Shown in pieces: positions 1-10,977 of a DNA stretch of 64,000 nt (position 1 is its first letter; each line of letters opens with the position of its first letter). A model generated the notes under the pieces. It did no database searches, was not told the DNA's origin, and saw only the letters and a list, made by a program, of their open reading frames with translations. The stretch covers positions 1-64,000 of the forward strand of contig NW_027437438.1 of the NCBI RefSeq assembly GCF_964204645.1, in the 5' to 3' direction. The translations under genes were made by a program, and so were the position numbers. This DNA is from Tubulanus polymorphus. Its lineage: Eukaryota > Nemertea > Palaeonemertea > Tubulaniformes > Tubulanidae.

Positions 1-1390
1 TTTTTCAACTTGTCTTACTTGTCTTTTGTTAACAGTTCCAGAGTTTCAATTACAATCAAATCCAAATTGGCTAAAAAGTACATAGGACTAAATGAAATGA
101 ACCGTTAGTTACTGCAAACCTATTCCAGTGTTATGTCGATCGTGTTGAATCACTTTCCCTGAGTTAAAAGAATCAGATCTTCTATGGTACAACATCGGTC
201 GAAGAGAGATATCTTGGTGTTGATGGTCCTTGACCATCTAACTTCATGCGTTTGACATTGGAATCAGCATCATACCCATTTGAACTGCAAAATATTCACA
301 CAACATGAAAACCTACAGTACATGTATACAGTAATCAAACTTTCACCGATGTTGGATATTTGAATGAACATTAGGTTTATTTCAGTATTCTAAAGCAGGA
401 AATAATAAGCCCAATCAATAGGCCCTATTCCCATTGGAACAATTGTATAATGCATACAGCTGTACCGTACACTTATCAGTCAAGAATGGAGAAATTGGTA
501 TACCAAACCTACGAACAGCAAAATGTACAGGCCTACAATGATTTCTGGTATACAAGCCGTGACCACATGAACGTTTTGGTTTGACTAATAATGTCAGCAG
601 GTCAGAAAAGGCCTGGCCAAACTTAATCACATGGCTCAAATCAATTAGCCTTTCTGCGTGTGAATATTTCACTGTATTGTTTTAAAAATAGGCCTATCGA
701 GTGAATTAGTACATAGACTGAATTAGACTTTAGGCTAGTCATGACCAAATCCTATCCATGTTATAATGGCACCAGTTAGGCCCTATAGTAACATCACTGT
801 GTAGGGCCGATGAGAGGGAAAAAGTTGTGTTTGTAGTACATAGGCATGGTAGGCTTGTCGTACTCACGTAATACTTAAAACGCTGTTGTTACCTGTACGT
901 GACTGTACGGTGATTTCTACAGGTTAGCCGTATGTGAGTACGTTGATGCTCAGACTTGCAATATTGGGATTCGAAACCAAACGAAAAAAAAATCCAGTTG
1001 AAGTCCGGTGATTTACCCACTGTACCACAGAACGTAACTGCAGGGTGGATGAAATTTGATTTACAAATAGCCTAGCCTCACCTCCCCAAACTCTATTCTT
1101 TCACGCATGCGCGTTTGCAGAATGTCGGCCTAGGAACTCACGTACGGCGTTTTTAGGGAACTCACGAACGGTTAACCTGTGGATATCACCGTACAGTCAA
1201 GTACGGGTAACAACTTCGTACTTAAAAAATGGTATTGGCTACTAGGAACTCACATACGGCGTTAGTAGGGAACTCACGTACGGTTAACCTGTGGAGATCA
1301 CCGTACAGTCACGTACGGGTAACAACTATGTACTTAAAATGCTATTGGGTACTATATAATAGGCCTATCTATATAGACAAATAAATACCG
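1..1390. repeat. Left arm of a very large foldback (terminal inverted repeat) element
   Basis: The segment is the reverse complement of 5340-7245. For example, 1-150 matches 7095-7240 and 420-565 matches 6680-6830. The element may extend left beyond the window, because similarity continues to base 1. Within the arm a unit of about 112 bp is repeated twice in tandem (about 1132-1243 and 1245-1352). Each unit carries short GTACGTGA/GTACGG motifs in both orientations around a CACCGTACAG core. Arms longer than 1.3 kb resemble foldback or Polinton-scale inverted repeats. No superfamily can be assigned because no transposase was recognised. Confidence 0.85.
961..1035 (-). repeat. tRNA-like (SINE-type) promoter sequence
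   Basis: Read on the minus strand, a box-A-like TGGTACAGTGGG (about 1013-1025) is followed 48 nt later by a box-B-like GGTTTCGAATCCC (about 965-977). The spacing and motifs fit a tRNA-derived RNA polymerase III promoter, as in SINEs. No cloverleaf can be drawn with confidence, so this is called a tRNA-like repeat and not a tRNA gene. A relative of the surrounding sequence lies at 5500-5640, and a weaker one at about 45583-45720. Confidence 0.4.
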
Positions 1391-2720
1391 GTAGGTAGGC
1401 TTTCTTGCTTAGCTTCCACACTTCACAACCGAACCAACTGACCAACCAGTATATTTATTCCCAGTACGCACCAACCGGCACAGGCCTAACACTGTTTGTC
1501 AACTGTGTGTACCGTAGTAGGCTATCGATAATCACCTGATACTTTTCTGTCGTTTGTTGAGCTCAGACCACTATTCCAAAATCTTCTATATCCTATAGTA
1601 AAAACAAGAAATTCGAGAGTTTAGTTCATATATAAGCGCGTAAATTCAGGGGAAATCCTGCTTATGGCTCATAGGCCAGCATCTTAACTACGCATTGAAG
1701 TGGTTTTCGCCCCACATACCCAACCTAACTTTTGAAATAATCAAACCTTTAGAAAGGAGGGGTATCCCAGTACAGGTATGCCAGTACATCCGAGCCAAAT
1801 ATCTAAGGGAATCCCCCACCGTGTTTGGTACCCTTACTCCAAGCAAAAAAAGTCCAGGGAATCCCTTATTTCATCATCAATCTGTCTCTCAGGATCAATG
1901 GATTTCATACATATAACCGAAATTCGTTACCTATCCCATTTGCAGAAATTATGGCAACATTTATGGGGGACCTCTTCTTCACTCTAGGTACTATTTTTGG
2001 GGTCCGGTCCTACGCATCTTCGAGCTACTAACCTAATTGTGGTCTGATGCCAGTTTTCTCTCTGAGACGAACGTAATTCTAGTAGCCCTCCGCGACTCAA
2101 CGACCTTGATTTAAACTTGATCAATTCAAAATCTGTTTATTGACGCTTTTGGTTACATGAACTGATCAGCAATATACTTAAATGAAATAACCGGAATAAC
2201 AAGAAATCAAAAATATTAAAGAGGTAACAAACAAATTCCCGTAAACCTGTCAGACACGCGAACGCCGGACTCGTAAACTCTTGGACTCGGACACGCTGAG
2301 CAATAAATTCATAAAATTGACTTTGAAATTGATTGTGGAGAAGAGAGGGAATTATTCGATAGCTCTTCCTCGAAAAGAAGAGAGAAATTTCTGAAAGAAA
2401 ACACAACATGGCTACTAATTGAACGCAGCCAAATTTCCGATGTTTACGGCTTGACAGTGCCTTTATAACGTGGATTTATCATCATTCCCATGCAGTATCT
2501 GGAGATTGAAGTGAGCTGAAGGATATCATGCCGATTGTATCGGCGACAGCGGTAAGGTAAGGAAGCCTTTACAATTTTAACAAAAACTGTGTGGAAAAGG
2601 GAAAAAAAAATAATAATAATCACGCGAATTTCAATAGGGTTTTCTGTGAAGAAATAGAAAACCCTAAATATGAAAATAACCATTAGGCCTACATATTATC
2701 ATTAATATTCAGCGGAATTA
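1391..2720. other. Spacer between foldback arms, no gene seen
   Basis: This is unique-looking, moderately AT-rich sequence between the left foldback arm and the first predicted coding exon. It has short open frames on both strands but no recognisable protein. An acceptor-like TTAATATTCAG at 2702-2712 precedes the ATG at 2721, so the 3' part may be a 5' UTR or intron. Confidence 0.5.
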
Positions 2721-3535
2721 ATGTCGACGAAGGTCCAGAAACAGAAAGGATTGAAAATGACTGTGGAGAGAAAAGTGTTTAGGGTAGGCTAATGGTTTTG
2801 TTCGGCTTTTCCTCAACAAATAAAACATAAAACAATCTATCTTTCATTGTAGGACCTGATAAAAACTTGCTTAACATTAAACGACGGTGATATTGCAAAA
2901 GCAACGAAGGAGGTAAAGAAATGAAACTTTTATGATATATAATCTGCCTTCTACACTGTTTCGATTTTGATATATCGCAATTCATGAATCATCTGAGTTA
3001 TTTTCAATATGTAGACAAGATATTTCTCATGAATCATTCATTTTTACAGATTGAAAGTGAACTTAAATCCCGAGCAATCATCATAAGTCCCGTCATAATA
3101 TTAAAAGAGGTCAGAAGTTATAAGAAAAACCAGCGGGACACCCAAGCAAGGTAGATTTTGATATGGGATTGAATTATGGAATTTAGGTTAAACATGATAG
3201 CCAATACTCCAATTAATATCGGTATAGGAAATCAAAAAAAAACGAAGGACAAACCTTTACAAGCAATAAAATCTTTAGAAGGGCACAAACTATTTGAAGC
3301 GTATTTAAAGGAAGAAAAAGAAGGTAATGTCATCATTACAGTAGACCAATGAAATTAAATTTGTATATTCTAAGCTCATGTACATAGTCATTTATGCCAT
3401 TGTAATTATTTTCATTTTCCAGATGGAAACAAATTGGTCACTATCAATGTGACAAACCTCGGAATGTTAATAAAGCCAACATGGCGTATAGGTTTGAATG
3501 TTTTGGTGGATAAGGATTACCATTTAATTTTATAA
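2721..3535 (+). CDS. Predicted five-exon gene inside the foldback element, function unknown
   Basis: Exons were predicted by eye at 2721-2783, 2853-2912, 3050-3150, 3187-3323 and 3423-3535 (stop TAA 3533-3535). Every intron has GT-AG ends, and the phases match in turn (0, 0, 2, 1), giving one uninterrupted product of about 157 residues. Chance agreement over four junctions is unlikely. The product begins MSTKVQKQKGLKM, is lysine-rich and contains no motif I can name. Introns are 69, 137, 36 and 99 nt. The 36 nt one is shorter than animal spliceosomes normally use, so that junction is the weak point. Because the gene sits between the inverted arms, it could be the element's own gene or captured host exons. 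Further exons downstream are possible, for example an acceptor near 4402 and a donor near 4520. Confidence 0.4.
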
Positions 3536-5090
3536 CTGTAATGATTATGTCTTCGCTGTATAAATTAATTATGTTCTATCTAATCACTTATTTTTCAAGT
3601 TAATTTGATCCCACTTACCACATGCTGCACTGTTCCCATTTATCGTGGAATTTCTTGAGCACTTGAAGATATTTTCTTTGATGCTGGGTTTTTCCATTCA
3701 TGGTAGTTTCTGAACTCCAATAGGCTTGCGTTGATGAAGAACGTCATGATTTTCATATCTTGATCAGGTGCCAACAACTGTTTTTCTGCCTCAGATGATT
3801 ATTCATAGCTGCGTAGTTGACAAATAGGTACCGGTTCTCTGCTCACGGGTTTCCACCAATTTAACAACACTAATGTCCTAACTTGGTTTTCGGGGATGCT
3901 CCAACAATTTTAAATCACAAAATTAGCCCGCATTTAATTCTATAAAACATACATATTACATATACGCACTCAGAACGTGGGGAAGTATGACACTAGTGTG
4001 CGGCCAACCTCAGAACAAATACTTCCAGGTATGCTCCTGTAAAAGTAAGTAAGCAAAGATTAAAACATTAAATAGATGACTTAATTTTTAATATTGGTCA
4101 TAATAGGATAAACAGACCAAGACAGGCCTTTGAAAATACCTATGATTGGAATTTGGTTTTAAATAATTTCTAAGTCAATTATAAATTTCTTTATGCTTAT
4201 TTCGCCCTTTTGCAGAGTGAAAACAAGTAACAACAACCTCACATGTTGGAACAAGAATTTTGTGGAAAATTAATAAATGTACGTACACAATATCAATCAC
4301 AATGTACTTTGAAGGAGGTATTGAATAATTGAAATCAAATCCTTATTCAACTTAATGAAAAAGACATTAAAGCATTGAATAAAATTCATAATTTTATTTC
4401 AGAGACAGAGTGAAAGAGGATTGAACAAGATCGGGGCGTTCATATGGGCCATGGCAATATCAAAGAAATAAAGTAAAGAGGCTTACAAAAAACTGCAGCC
4501 ACACTTAAGCAAGCTCAAGGTATGTATATAACAAGATGACTTAAATGTGATATTAAGTTGAATTAAAAGAAAACTGTATATTTCAAATTATTACAAAAGA
4601 GGTCACCAGGCAGAATGATAAAAAGATTTTTTGTTATCTACAGTGCACTTGGCTTAGCTGGATCCTAGTAGTCACCATTAGCAGCTAACACAGGCCTATT
4701 AATTTTTCTAAGCAAAATACATGTAGGCCTTATGTCACATCATCTGGATCTACTAGTAATTTGATTTCCTTCAGTTGGGTTGTCACTATATATCCTATCC
4801 ATTTGAATTTGAATTGAATAAATTGAATTGAATTGCACTTAAAGCTAAAAATTATGAAAGAAAAATCTTTTTACTTGTATTTCCATTTCCACGAGTTATT
4901 ACAAGGATTCATGTACTTACCCTGCTTACAGAACTATAGAACTATAACGGAATAGTTCTATGACAGAACACATAAACTTTGATCAAAGTTACCTCGTGAA
5001 AAGTAGCGAGCTCGCATTAAGTTTATACACATTACAAGAGAAAACGCGGTAGCCACCTATTACGCGGTAAAATTCCTAGAAATCGATTTG
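3536..5090. other. Interior of foldback element, mostly uninterpreted
   Basis: No complete gene is visible. An exon-like stretch at about 4402-4519 has an acceptor (TTTATTTCAG) and a donor (CAAGGTATGT), but its frame does not join cleanly to the gene upstream. On the minus strand about 3609-3740 is open and ends in TGGTAAGTG, which looks like a splice donor. Both are weak. A simple (TTGAAT)n-like run lies near 4803-4840. Confidence 0.35.
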
Positions 5091-5320
5091 ATGACGTCAC
5101 GAATGTGGAGCGTCGGAAATTTGTCGGTTATTCGGCGGTTGTATTTATCGACAATTTATCGACCATTTTCTGACATCCTGAAGCGTCGGTAAATTGTCGG
5201 AAAAGCGGTTAGGTTTTTCGACAATTTACCGACGACTGAACCGCTCATGCGACGATTTACCACCGGAAAACCGCTAAAAAACCGAATAAGATAACCGCTC
5301 ATTTTCCGACGATCAAAATT
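5091..5320. mobile_element. Small MITE-like repeat with internal inverted motifs
   Basis: The motifs CGTCGGTAAATTGTCGG and GACAATTTACCGACG recur in opposite orientations, with GCGGTT/AACCGC flanks. This organisation is typical of short foldback MITEs with subterminal repeats. No coding capacity and no clear target-site duplication were seen. Confidence 0.4.
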
Positions 5321-5339
5321 GGCCATTAGTGTACCGTTA

Positions 5340-7245
5340 TTGCCTATTTGTCTATAGGCTATTATATAGTAGCCAATACCATTTTAATTACGAAGTTTTT
5401 ATCCGTAAATTACGAAGTTGTTATCCGTACGTGACTGTACGGTGATCTCCACAGGTTACGTGAGTTCCCTACAAATGCCGTACGTGAGTTACTATAATCT
5501 ATATACGCGCATGCGTGAAAGAATAGGGTTTGGGTAAGGTGAGTCTATTTGTAAATCAACTTTCATCCACCCTGCAGTTACGTTCTGTGGCTCAGTGGGT
5601 AAATCACTGGACTACCGCTGGAATTTTTTTTCGTACTCACATACGGCTAACCTGTGGAAATCACCGTACTGAGTCACGTACGGGTAACAACAGCGTTTTT
5701 AGTATTAAGTGAGTACGATAAGCTACCATGCCTACGGCCACGTACTACAAACATAAACTCTCGTCGGCCCTACACTGATGTTACTATAACTGGTACCGTT
5801 ATCACATGGCTAGGATTTGATCAGGACTAGCCCAAAGTCTAATTCAGTCTGATGCACTATTCACTCGATAGGCCTATCATTAAAATAATACACTGAAGTA
5901 GTCACAGGCAGAAAGGCTAATTGATATAAGCCATGTGATTAAATTTAACCAGGCCTTCTCTGACCTGCTGATATTAATAGTCAAACCTAGACGTATCGGC
6001 CCCACTCCGCGCGGTTGCGCCACCGCGCGGGATTTACGCGAAGCAGCAGAACACAAACACGGCCACTCTCTCAATTTTCAATGATAGATATCGTGTGTGT
6101 ATTTCAATTATTTCGGCTGTTAGGGTTTTAAGGCACGATATAAGTTGATGATGTGATATGGCGATGTTAATTAATGATAATTCCGCAGTGAAGCTAGTCA
6201 CGAACGGTTCCGATTGAGTGTACAGCTGCCAAAAACACTGAAATGTGCGTAGTTGCGTAACTATTTGCAGTGAATTGCAGACGAAACACGAAGCCTTAAC
6301 GGCCGTTTAAAAAAAAATTATACCAATCGCAATTGTAAAATAAAAATGAGATAGAACCTAAGTTAAAATTCTGGCCATTTCTAAAATGTTATTAATTATT
6401 ATTACTAATCTTTAGTCAGTGCGGAACGTTTAGTTTTCCAACAATAATGAGGGGTGGTAGGTAGTCATGCAATTCAAGTCATCATTTATTACACGTTACT
6501 TCCGTGTTGTTGAAAATCTCGCGAGTCCTGGACTAAACCCCAATGAACAATGTGATCTGTGTGCTGGCCACAAATGCACACAGATCACACTACACTACCC
6601 ATTACACACTCCAGTACCCACAGCTTTCATATATCCATCCAAATATTTAGTGGCTTTCTTCCTGGATCCAAAACGTTAATGTGGTCACGGCTTGTATACC
6701 AGAAATCATTGTAGGCCTGTACATTTAGCTGTACATAGGTTTGGTATACCGATTTCTCCAATCTTGACTGATAAGTGTACGGTACAGCCGTACGCATTAT
6801 ACAATTGTACCAATAGGAATAGGGCCTATTGATTGGGCTTATTTCCTGCTTTAGAATACTGAAATAAGCCTAACGTTCATTCAAATATCCAAAAATCGGT
6901 GAAAGTTTGATTACTGTATACATGTACTGTAGATTTTCATGTTGTGTGAATATTTTGCAGTTTACGTGGATATGATGCTGATTCCAACGGCAAACGCATG
7001 GAGTTAGATGGTCAAGGACAGTCAACACCAAGATATCACTCTTTCGACTGATGCTGCGCCATAGAAGATCTGATTCTTTCAACTCAATCAAAGTGATTCA
7101 ACACGATCGACAATAACACTGGAATAGATTTGCAGTGACAGTTTATTTCATTTAGTCCTATGTACTTTTAGCCAATTTTGATTTGATTGTGATTGAACTC
7201 TGGAACTGTTAACGAGAGACAAGTAAGACAAGTGGAAAAAACACA
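5340..7245. repeat. Right arm of the large foldback element, interrupted by an insertion
   Basis: This is the reverse complement of 1-1390. The match is interrupted at about 5998-6668. There, roughly 670 bp lacking from the left arm is inserted between sequence matching the left arm at about 580 and about 570. The insert is GC-richer at its start (GCGCGGTTGCGCCACCGCGCGG, itself an inverted repeat) and has no recognisable gene. Terminal sequence at 7225-7240 pairs with bases 1-17 of the window. Confidence 0.8.
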
Positions 7246-8005
7246 AGTTATTCTTGATTCTCATATTCAAATCGAATTCAAATTCAAATTTATTTTATTA
7301 CATCATATTTACAAAGCATATCATTGGTTCATGCAGTAATAAAAATAAGGACAGAACAAATATTATAATAGAATTTTCAAAAAGGTAATGAATTTCTATA
7401 ACTAAATGAACATTACTTTTCTAATAACAAAGATCAAGAGTGACTCTTCGTTTATTAGGAAACACACGCAACTAGTGGAATAGGTTTGATATTAACACAC
7501 ATGTTGCAGGTATAAATTGTTTATCATTATACAATTTGTAAAACATAAAAGCCGCAATCAACATCGGTCGAGACCCAGACCAAATCAATTCATAATTTAT
7601 TGATTGGATCTAAACTACAATATATGTATTTATTCAAATATTTCAATAAAAACATTAACTTCTTAAATCTATCCATTTTTAGCGTGGTGATAATATTGGA
7701 TCATGATGTTTGAATGCCAAAATAAATGCCTGGTCGAATAAATTCTTATTTGTTGATTGTATGTCCGCGTATGTTCGGTTTCAAGGCTGAATCACATTTG
7801 ACGTTTACACAGTGGTTGCATATTAGGTTCGAATCTGTCAATGCATTTTATTCTATGTATCAGTATTTCAATTTACTACAATTCCCATCATCCTAGTGAA
7901 TGGCTTTGGAGAAAACCCGCCATCGCTACTTTGCAGCTATATTTAGCAATACTATTTCGCACAGCTATAGCGATACCGCCCATTTACTAATGGACAATTC
8001 ATGTC
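7246..8005. other. Flank between foldback element and Polinton A, no gene seen
   Basis: AT-rich sequence. A run with ATTCAAATTCAAATTTATTT at about 7267-7300 resembles the 3' tails of LINE/SINE copies. No protein or RNA gene is supported. Confidence 0.5.
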
Positions 8006-8195
8006 AGTAATAGGGATAATAGGCTTTCATACCAAAGGTCGAGGGGTCGAGCTCGTAAAAAAATGAAAATAAAAATAATTTACAGTTGAATTAGTCGCGC
8101 ACACTCCTAATCCAACTGTAAATTATTATTATTTTCATTTTTTTACTCACTCGCCCCTTCAACCTTTGATATGAAAGCCTATTATCCCTATTACT
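8006..8195. repeat. Left terminus of element A: 190 bp palindrome
   Basis: Bases 8006-8089 and 8113-8195 are imperfect reverse complements around a spacer of about 23 bp. Both outer tips read as AGTAATAGGGATAATAGGC when viewed from outside. The inner flank (8196-8225) also pairs with 29471-29498 at the other end, so the terminal inverted repeat continues past the palindrome. The end can therefore fold on itself as well as pair with the opposite end. Confidence 0.8.
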
Positions 8196-8240
8196 CTTAA
8201 AATATTCATATACATGAATAACATTTAAAAGTGTAAGCTC

Positions 8241-8885
8241 TTATAAAATAGATATATAGATAAATTTACAACAATATTTTATAAACTTATATTCATAGGG
8301 AAATTGTAGTCTCAGTAATAATTTTGAACCTTTATTATTCTTTAATTTATTCATATATTCATCATGTAATTCAGTAGGTATAATTTGATTTTCTTCCAAT
8401 GATTGTTGCATAGATTTTCTATCTTTGTTATAAAATAAAACAAGAAATCTTATATTCTCCCTAAAGTCTTTAACAATTGAATTATATTTTTGATTTAAAA
8501 CCCATGTTGTTATCCCGAAATGTCTTCCAGAGAAAGCTAAATAACATAACTCACTTTCTCTCACTTTTGAATCATGTAAATTAGCGCAATCATCTACAAT
8601 GAATAATGTATTTGATCCTTTATAAGTATCAATTGCTATTTTTATACAATTATCCAAATTTTCTTTTACTATTTTAGGATCTAATATAATAAACTTTTTC
8701 ATCTTAACTATATCTCTATTATATGTTTTATTCATTTCATAAATAGGACAGAATAATATTATATTATCAAAATGATTCTTATAAATAGTTTCTAACAAAT
8801 CTAATATGAAATGTGTTTTACCACAGTTTGTTACTCCAGTAACTAACATATTATGCGGTTCAAATATAAATAAATCTTTATTCAT
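8241..8885 (-). CDS. FtsK/HerA (A32-like) DNA-packaging ATPase
   Basis: 214 residues. Walker A GVTNCGKT lies at residues 17-24, Walker B LFIVDDC at about 94-100, and a downstream VLNQKYN segment with conserved N and Q matches the sensor region of A32-type viral packaging ATPases. In related viruses this motor drives genome into preformed capsids. The ATG lies in TAAATG and overlaps the integrase stop by 8 nt (ATGAATAA), suggesting coupled expression. Compared with its orthologue in element B, the expected stop is mutated, adding about 11 residues of hydrophobic C-terminus. The reading frame is otherwise intact. Confidence 0.85.
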   Translation of the reverse strand: MNKDLFIFEPHNMLVTGVTNCGKTHFILDLLETIYKNHFDNIILFCPIYEMNKTYNRDIVKMKKFIILDPKIVKENLDNCIKIAIDTYKGSNTLFIVDDCANLHDSKVRESELCYLAFSGRHFGITTWVLNQKYNSIVKDFRENIRFLVLFYNKDRKSMQQSLEENQIIPTELHDEYMNKLKNNKGSKLLLRLQFPYEYKFIKYCCKFIYISIL

Positions 8886-9969
8886 TTATTCTTTTAATTT
8901 TACTAGATAAAATCCATTCATTAAATTTATCATCGTATCCTTTATATTTCACCAAAGAATACTTTTTTCCTTTAAGAGTTTTTAATTTCAATACTTTTTC
9001 TATTTTGTATTCTATTTCATCTCGATTTGGTACAAATGATAATTCTTGTTCATAGAAATAACCTAACATTTCTTCATCTTTTAGATCTTCTAGTTTATAA
9101 ACAAATGGTTTAGTTAATATTATCTTTTTAATCTTGAATATTTCTTCTGTAAAATTTGGGGTATAACCTTTATAAAATGTTTTTCTATATTTAGATATTC
9201 TAACGTGTTGTCCAATTTTAAATTTAGGTTCACCAAAATCATGTGTAACAAACGCACCATATAAATTATTCCAAACTATTTCTGAATTATCTTCTTTTCT
9301 AGCTTGTATAGGTTTCATATTTATAGAACTATGTTTAGAATTATTATAACCTTTCACTAAATCATCTAACACATCGATATATTTATATGTTTCATTAGCA
9401 GTAAAATATTTCCACATTCTAGTTTTCAATGTTTTATTAAATCTTTCTATAATAGATGCTTTTTTAACTGAATGTGTTGAAAAATATTCCACATCGTTAT
9501 CAGATAATAGTTTTTTAAAATGTTTGTTATAGAATTCCTTACCTTCATCAAATTGTATCTTATCTGGAATGGCTTCTTTAAATATAGATTTAAAAGCATT
9601 TGTCACTTCTTTTCTAGTTTTATTTTTGATTGGAATTGACCATGCGTATCTACTGAATATGTCTATAACATTTAATATCCAGAAATATCCTTTGTTGTAT
9701 TCTTCTAAGTTCTTCATATCAATTAAATCTGCTTGCCATTGTTGATCGATATATGAAACCATAACTTTTCTTGTTAAATAAGTTTTATCCATTTTCTTAT
9801 GGATTTGATATGTTGGTTGATTTTGTAACCATGATTTTAATTCATTATATTTTATATCACCATTTTCATTATCAGATTTAATTTTATTCCATAATTCTGA
9901 AACGTTAGAATATGATACTTCACTTTCTGGATTGTAATATAAATCTCTTAAATATTGTTCTTTTTTCAT
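8878..9969 (-). CDS. Retroviral-type DDE integrase with C-terminal chromodomain
   Basis: 363 residues, intact. The catalytic core holds D81 (QADLIDM), D141 (QFDEGKEF) and E175 (IIERFNKTLK). D141 and E175 are 34 apart, as expected for the rve integrase fold. An SH3-like region (FKIGQHVRISKY) sits at about 250-260. The last 25 residues (YSLVKYKGY...NEW) form a chromodomain, which in Polinton and Ty3 integrases targets chromatin. A typical N-terminal HHCC zinc finger is not evident. This gene lacks the TAAATG start (TAAGATG) and lies just downstream of the small membrane gene, so it may be read from that transcript. Its role is insertion of the element. Confidence 0.9.
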   Translation of the reverse strand: MKKEQYLRDLYYNPESEVSYSNVSELWNKIKSDNENGDIKYNELKSWLQNQPTYQIHKKMDKTYLTRKVMVSYIDQQWQADLIDMKNLEEYNKGYFWILNVIDIFSRYAWSIPIKNKTRKEVTNAFKSIFKEAIPDKIQFDEGKEFYNKHFKKLLSDNDVEYFSTHSVKKASIIERFNKTLKTRMWKYFTANETYKYIDVLDDLVKGYNNSKHSSINMKPIQARKEDNSEIVWNNLYGAFVTHDFGEPKFKIGQHVRISKYRKTFYKGYTPNFTEEIFKIKKIILTKPFVYKLEDLKDEEMLGYFYEQELSFVPNRDEIEYKIEKVLKLKTLKGKKYSLVKYKGYDDKFNEWILSSKIKRINE

Positions 9970-9975
9970 CTTATT

Positions 9976-10337
9976 TTAATCCATTAATAATAATTTAGAT
10001 TTAGTTTCAATGGCTGTATGATTTGACTTATTTTCTGGTATAATAGGTTTATTATCATTGGAACCATTATTGTTATAATCAGATTTATACTTATATTTAT
10101 ATATTACACCGGATAATATAATAACTGTTACTAATCCAATTGTAATATATAATTTATAATTACTTCCAGCATTAGAAGAATTAGATGGATTATTATTTGT
10201 ATCAATATCAGGTGATTCATTTATATCAGTTAATTTCTTTTTCTTAGCTTTTTTAATTCTGAAGATCTTTTACCTAATTCTCTTGCCCATTTAATTTGTT
10301 TCTCGGATCTAGCCTTTTTCTTAACGGTATCACTCAT
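9976..10337 (-). pseudogene. Small lysine-rich single-pass membrane protein, frameshifted
   Basis: The start ATG (10335-10337) lies in TAAATG and overlaps the upstream gene's TGA by 8 nt (ATGAGTGA). A basic N-terminus (KKKARSEKQIKWARELGKR) is followed by a one-base shift in a lysine run near 10240. The other frame then gives a serine/asparagine-rich linker, a hydrophobic segment (YITIGLVTVIILSGVIY) and a polar tail. Intact length would be about 120 residues. Small basic membrane proteins are common in Polintons, but I cannot assign a function. Confidence 0.5.
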
Positions 10338-10932
10338 TTATTTTAGTTAATTTTTGTTCTGATTCATTTTCTGTTTCACCATTTGGTTGTAGTACATCTG
10401 TTTCGTTCTTACCTGATTTATATTCCATAGGCTTGATGTTCGAAAATGTTATGACGCCAGTAGAAATTAATGTCATAACCGATCCTAATTGAAATGAAGC
10501 ATAGCCGACCCATTTTTGTAATTCAGTCATAACTAAGTAGTCATTTTTCAAATCACTATATAATTTATTTTCATCATTAATTGTCATTAACCGGTTACAT
10601 AATTTTGAATAACATTTTATAATACTATCTGAAATAGAATCATTTATTCGAGCCAATCTAGCTTCTTCATAAATCTTAAAATATTTTATTACTTTATTGG
10701 GTTTCATAGAGTCTAGTTCTTGAAAAGTAATGGTCTTAGTTAAAAATTGTTTAGATTTTCTGCCTGCAATTAGTAACTCAAGATGGTGTTTACAATATAA
10801 ATAGTATTCATAATCAATATTGTTATTAACTTGAATAGAATTAGAAACAACTGGATCCTTATTATCACTAATACCTAAATCATCTAATGTTATTTCAATA
10901 TCAATACTATTCTTACTCGATTTCTTTGACAT
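10330..10932 (-). CDS. Unknown Polinton protein with C-terminal hydrophobic segment
   Basis: 200 residues, intact. The acidic N-terminus is followed by a mostly helical middle (LLIAGRKSKQF, DSMKPNKVIKYF, YEEARLARI), a hydrophobic stretch at about 150-165 (GSVMTLISTGVITF) and a polar tail. It starts in TATAAATG preceded by two T-runs, the class I start signal. It lies just downstream (on the coding strand) of the tandemly duplicated block. I do not recognise the family. A virion-associated or membrane-tethered role is only a guess from context. Confidence 0.6.
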   Translation of the reverse strand: MSKKSSKNSIDIEITLDDLGISDNKDPVVSNSIQVNNNIDYEYYLYCKHHLELLIAGRKSKQFLTKTITFQELDSMKPNKVIKYFKIYEEARLARINDSISDSIIKCYSKLCNRLMTINDENKLYSDLKNDYLVMTELQKWVGYASFQLGSVMTLISTGVITFSNIKPMEYKSGKNETDVLQPNGETENESEQKLTKINE

Positions 10933-10977
10933 TTATATTAGAGAAAAAAAGCAAAAAAATATTATAAGTATTATAAA

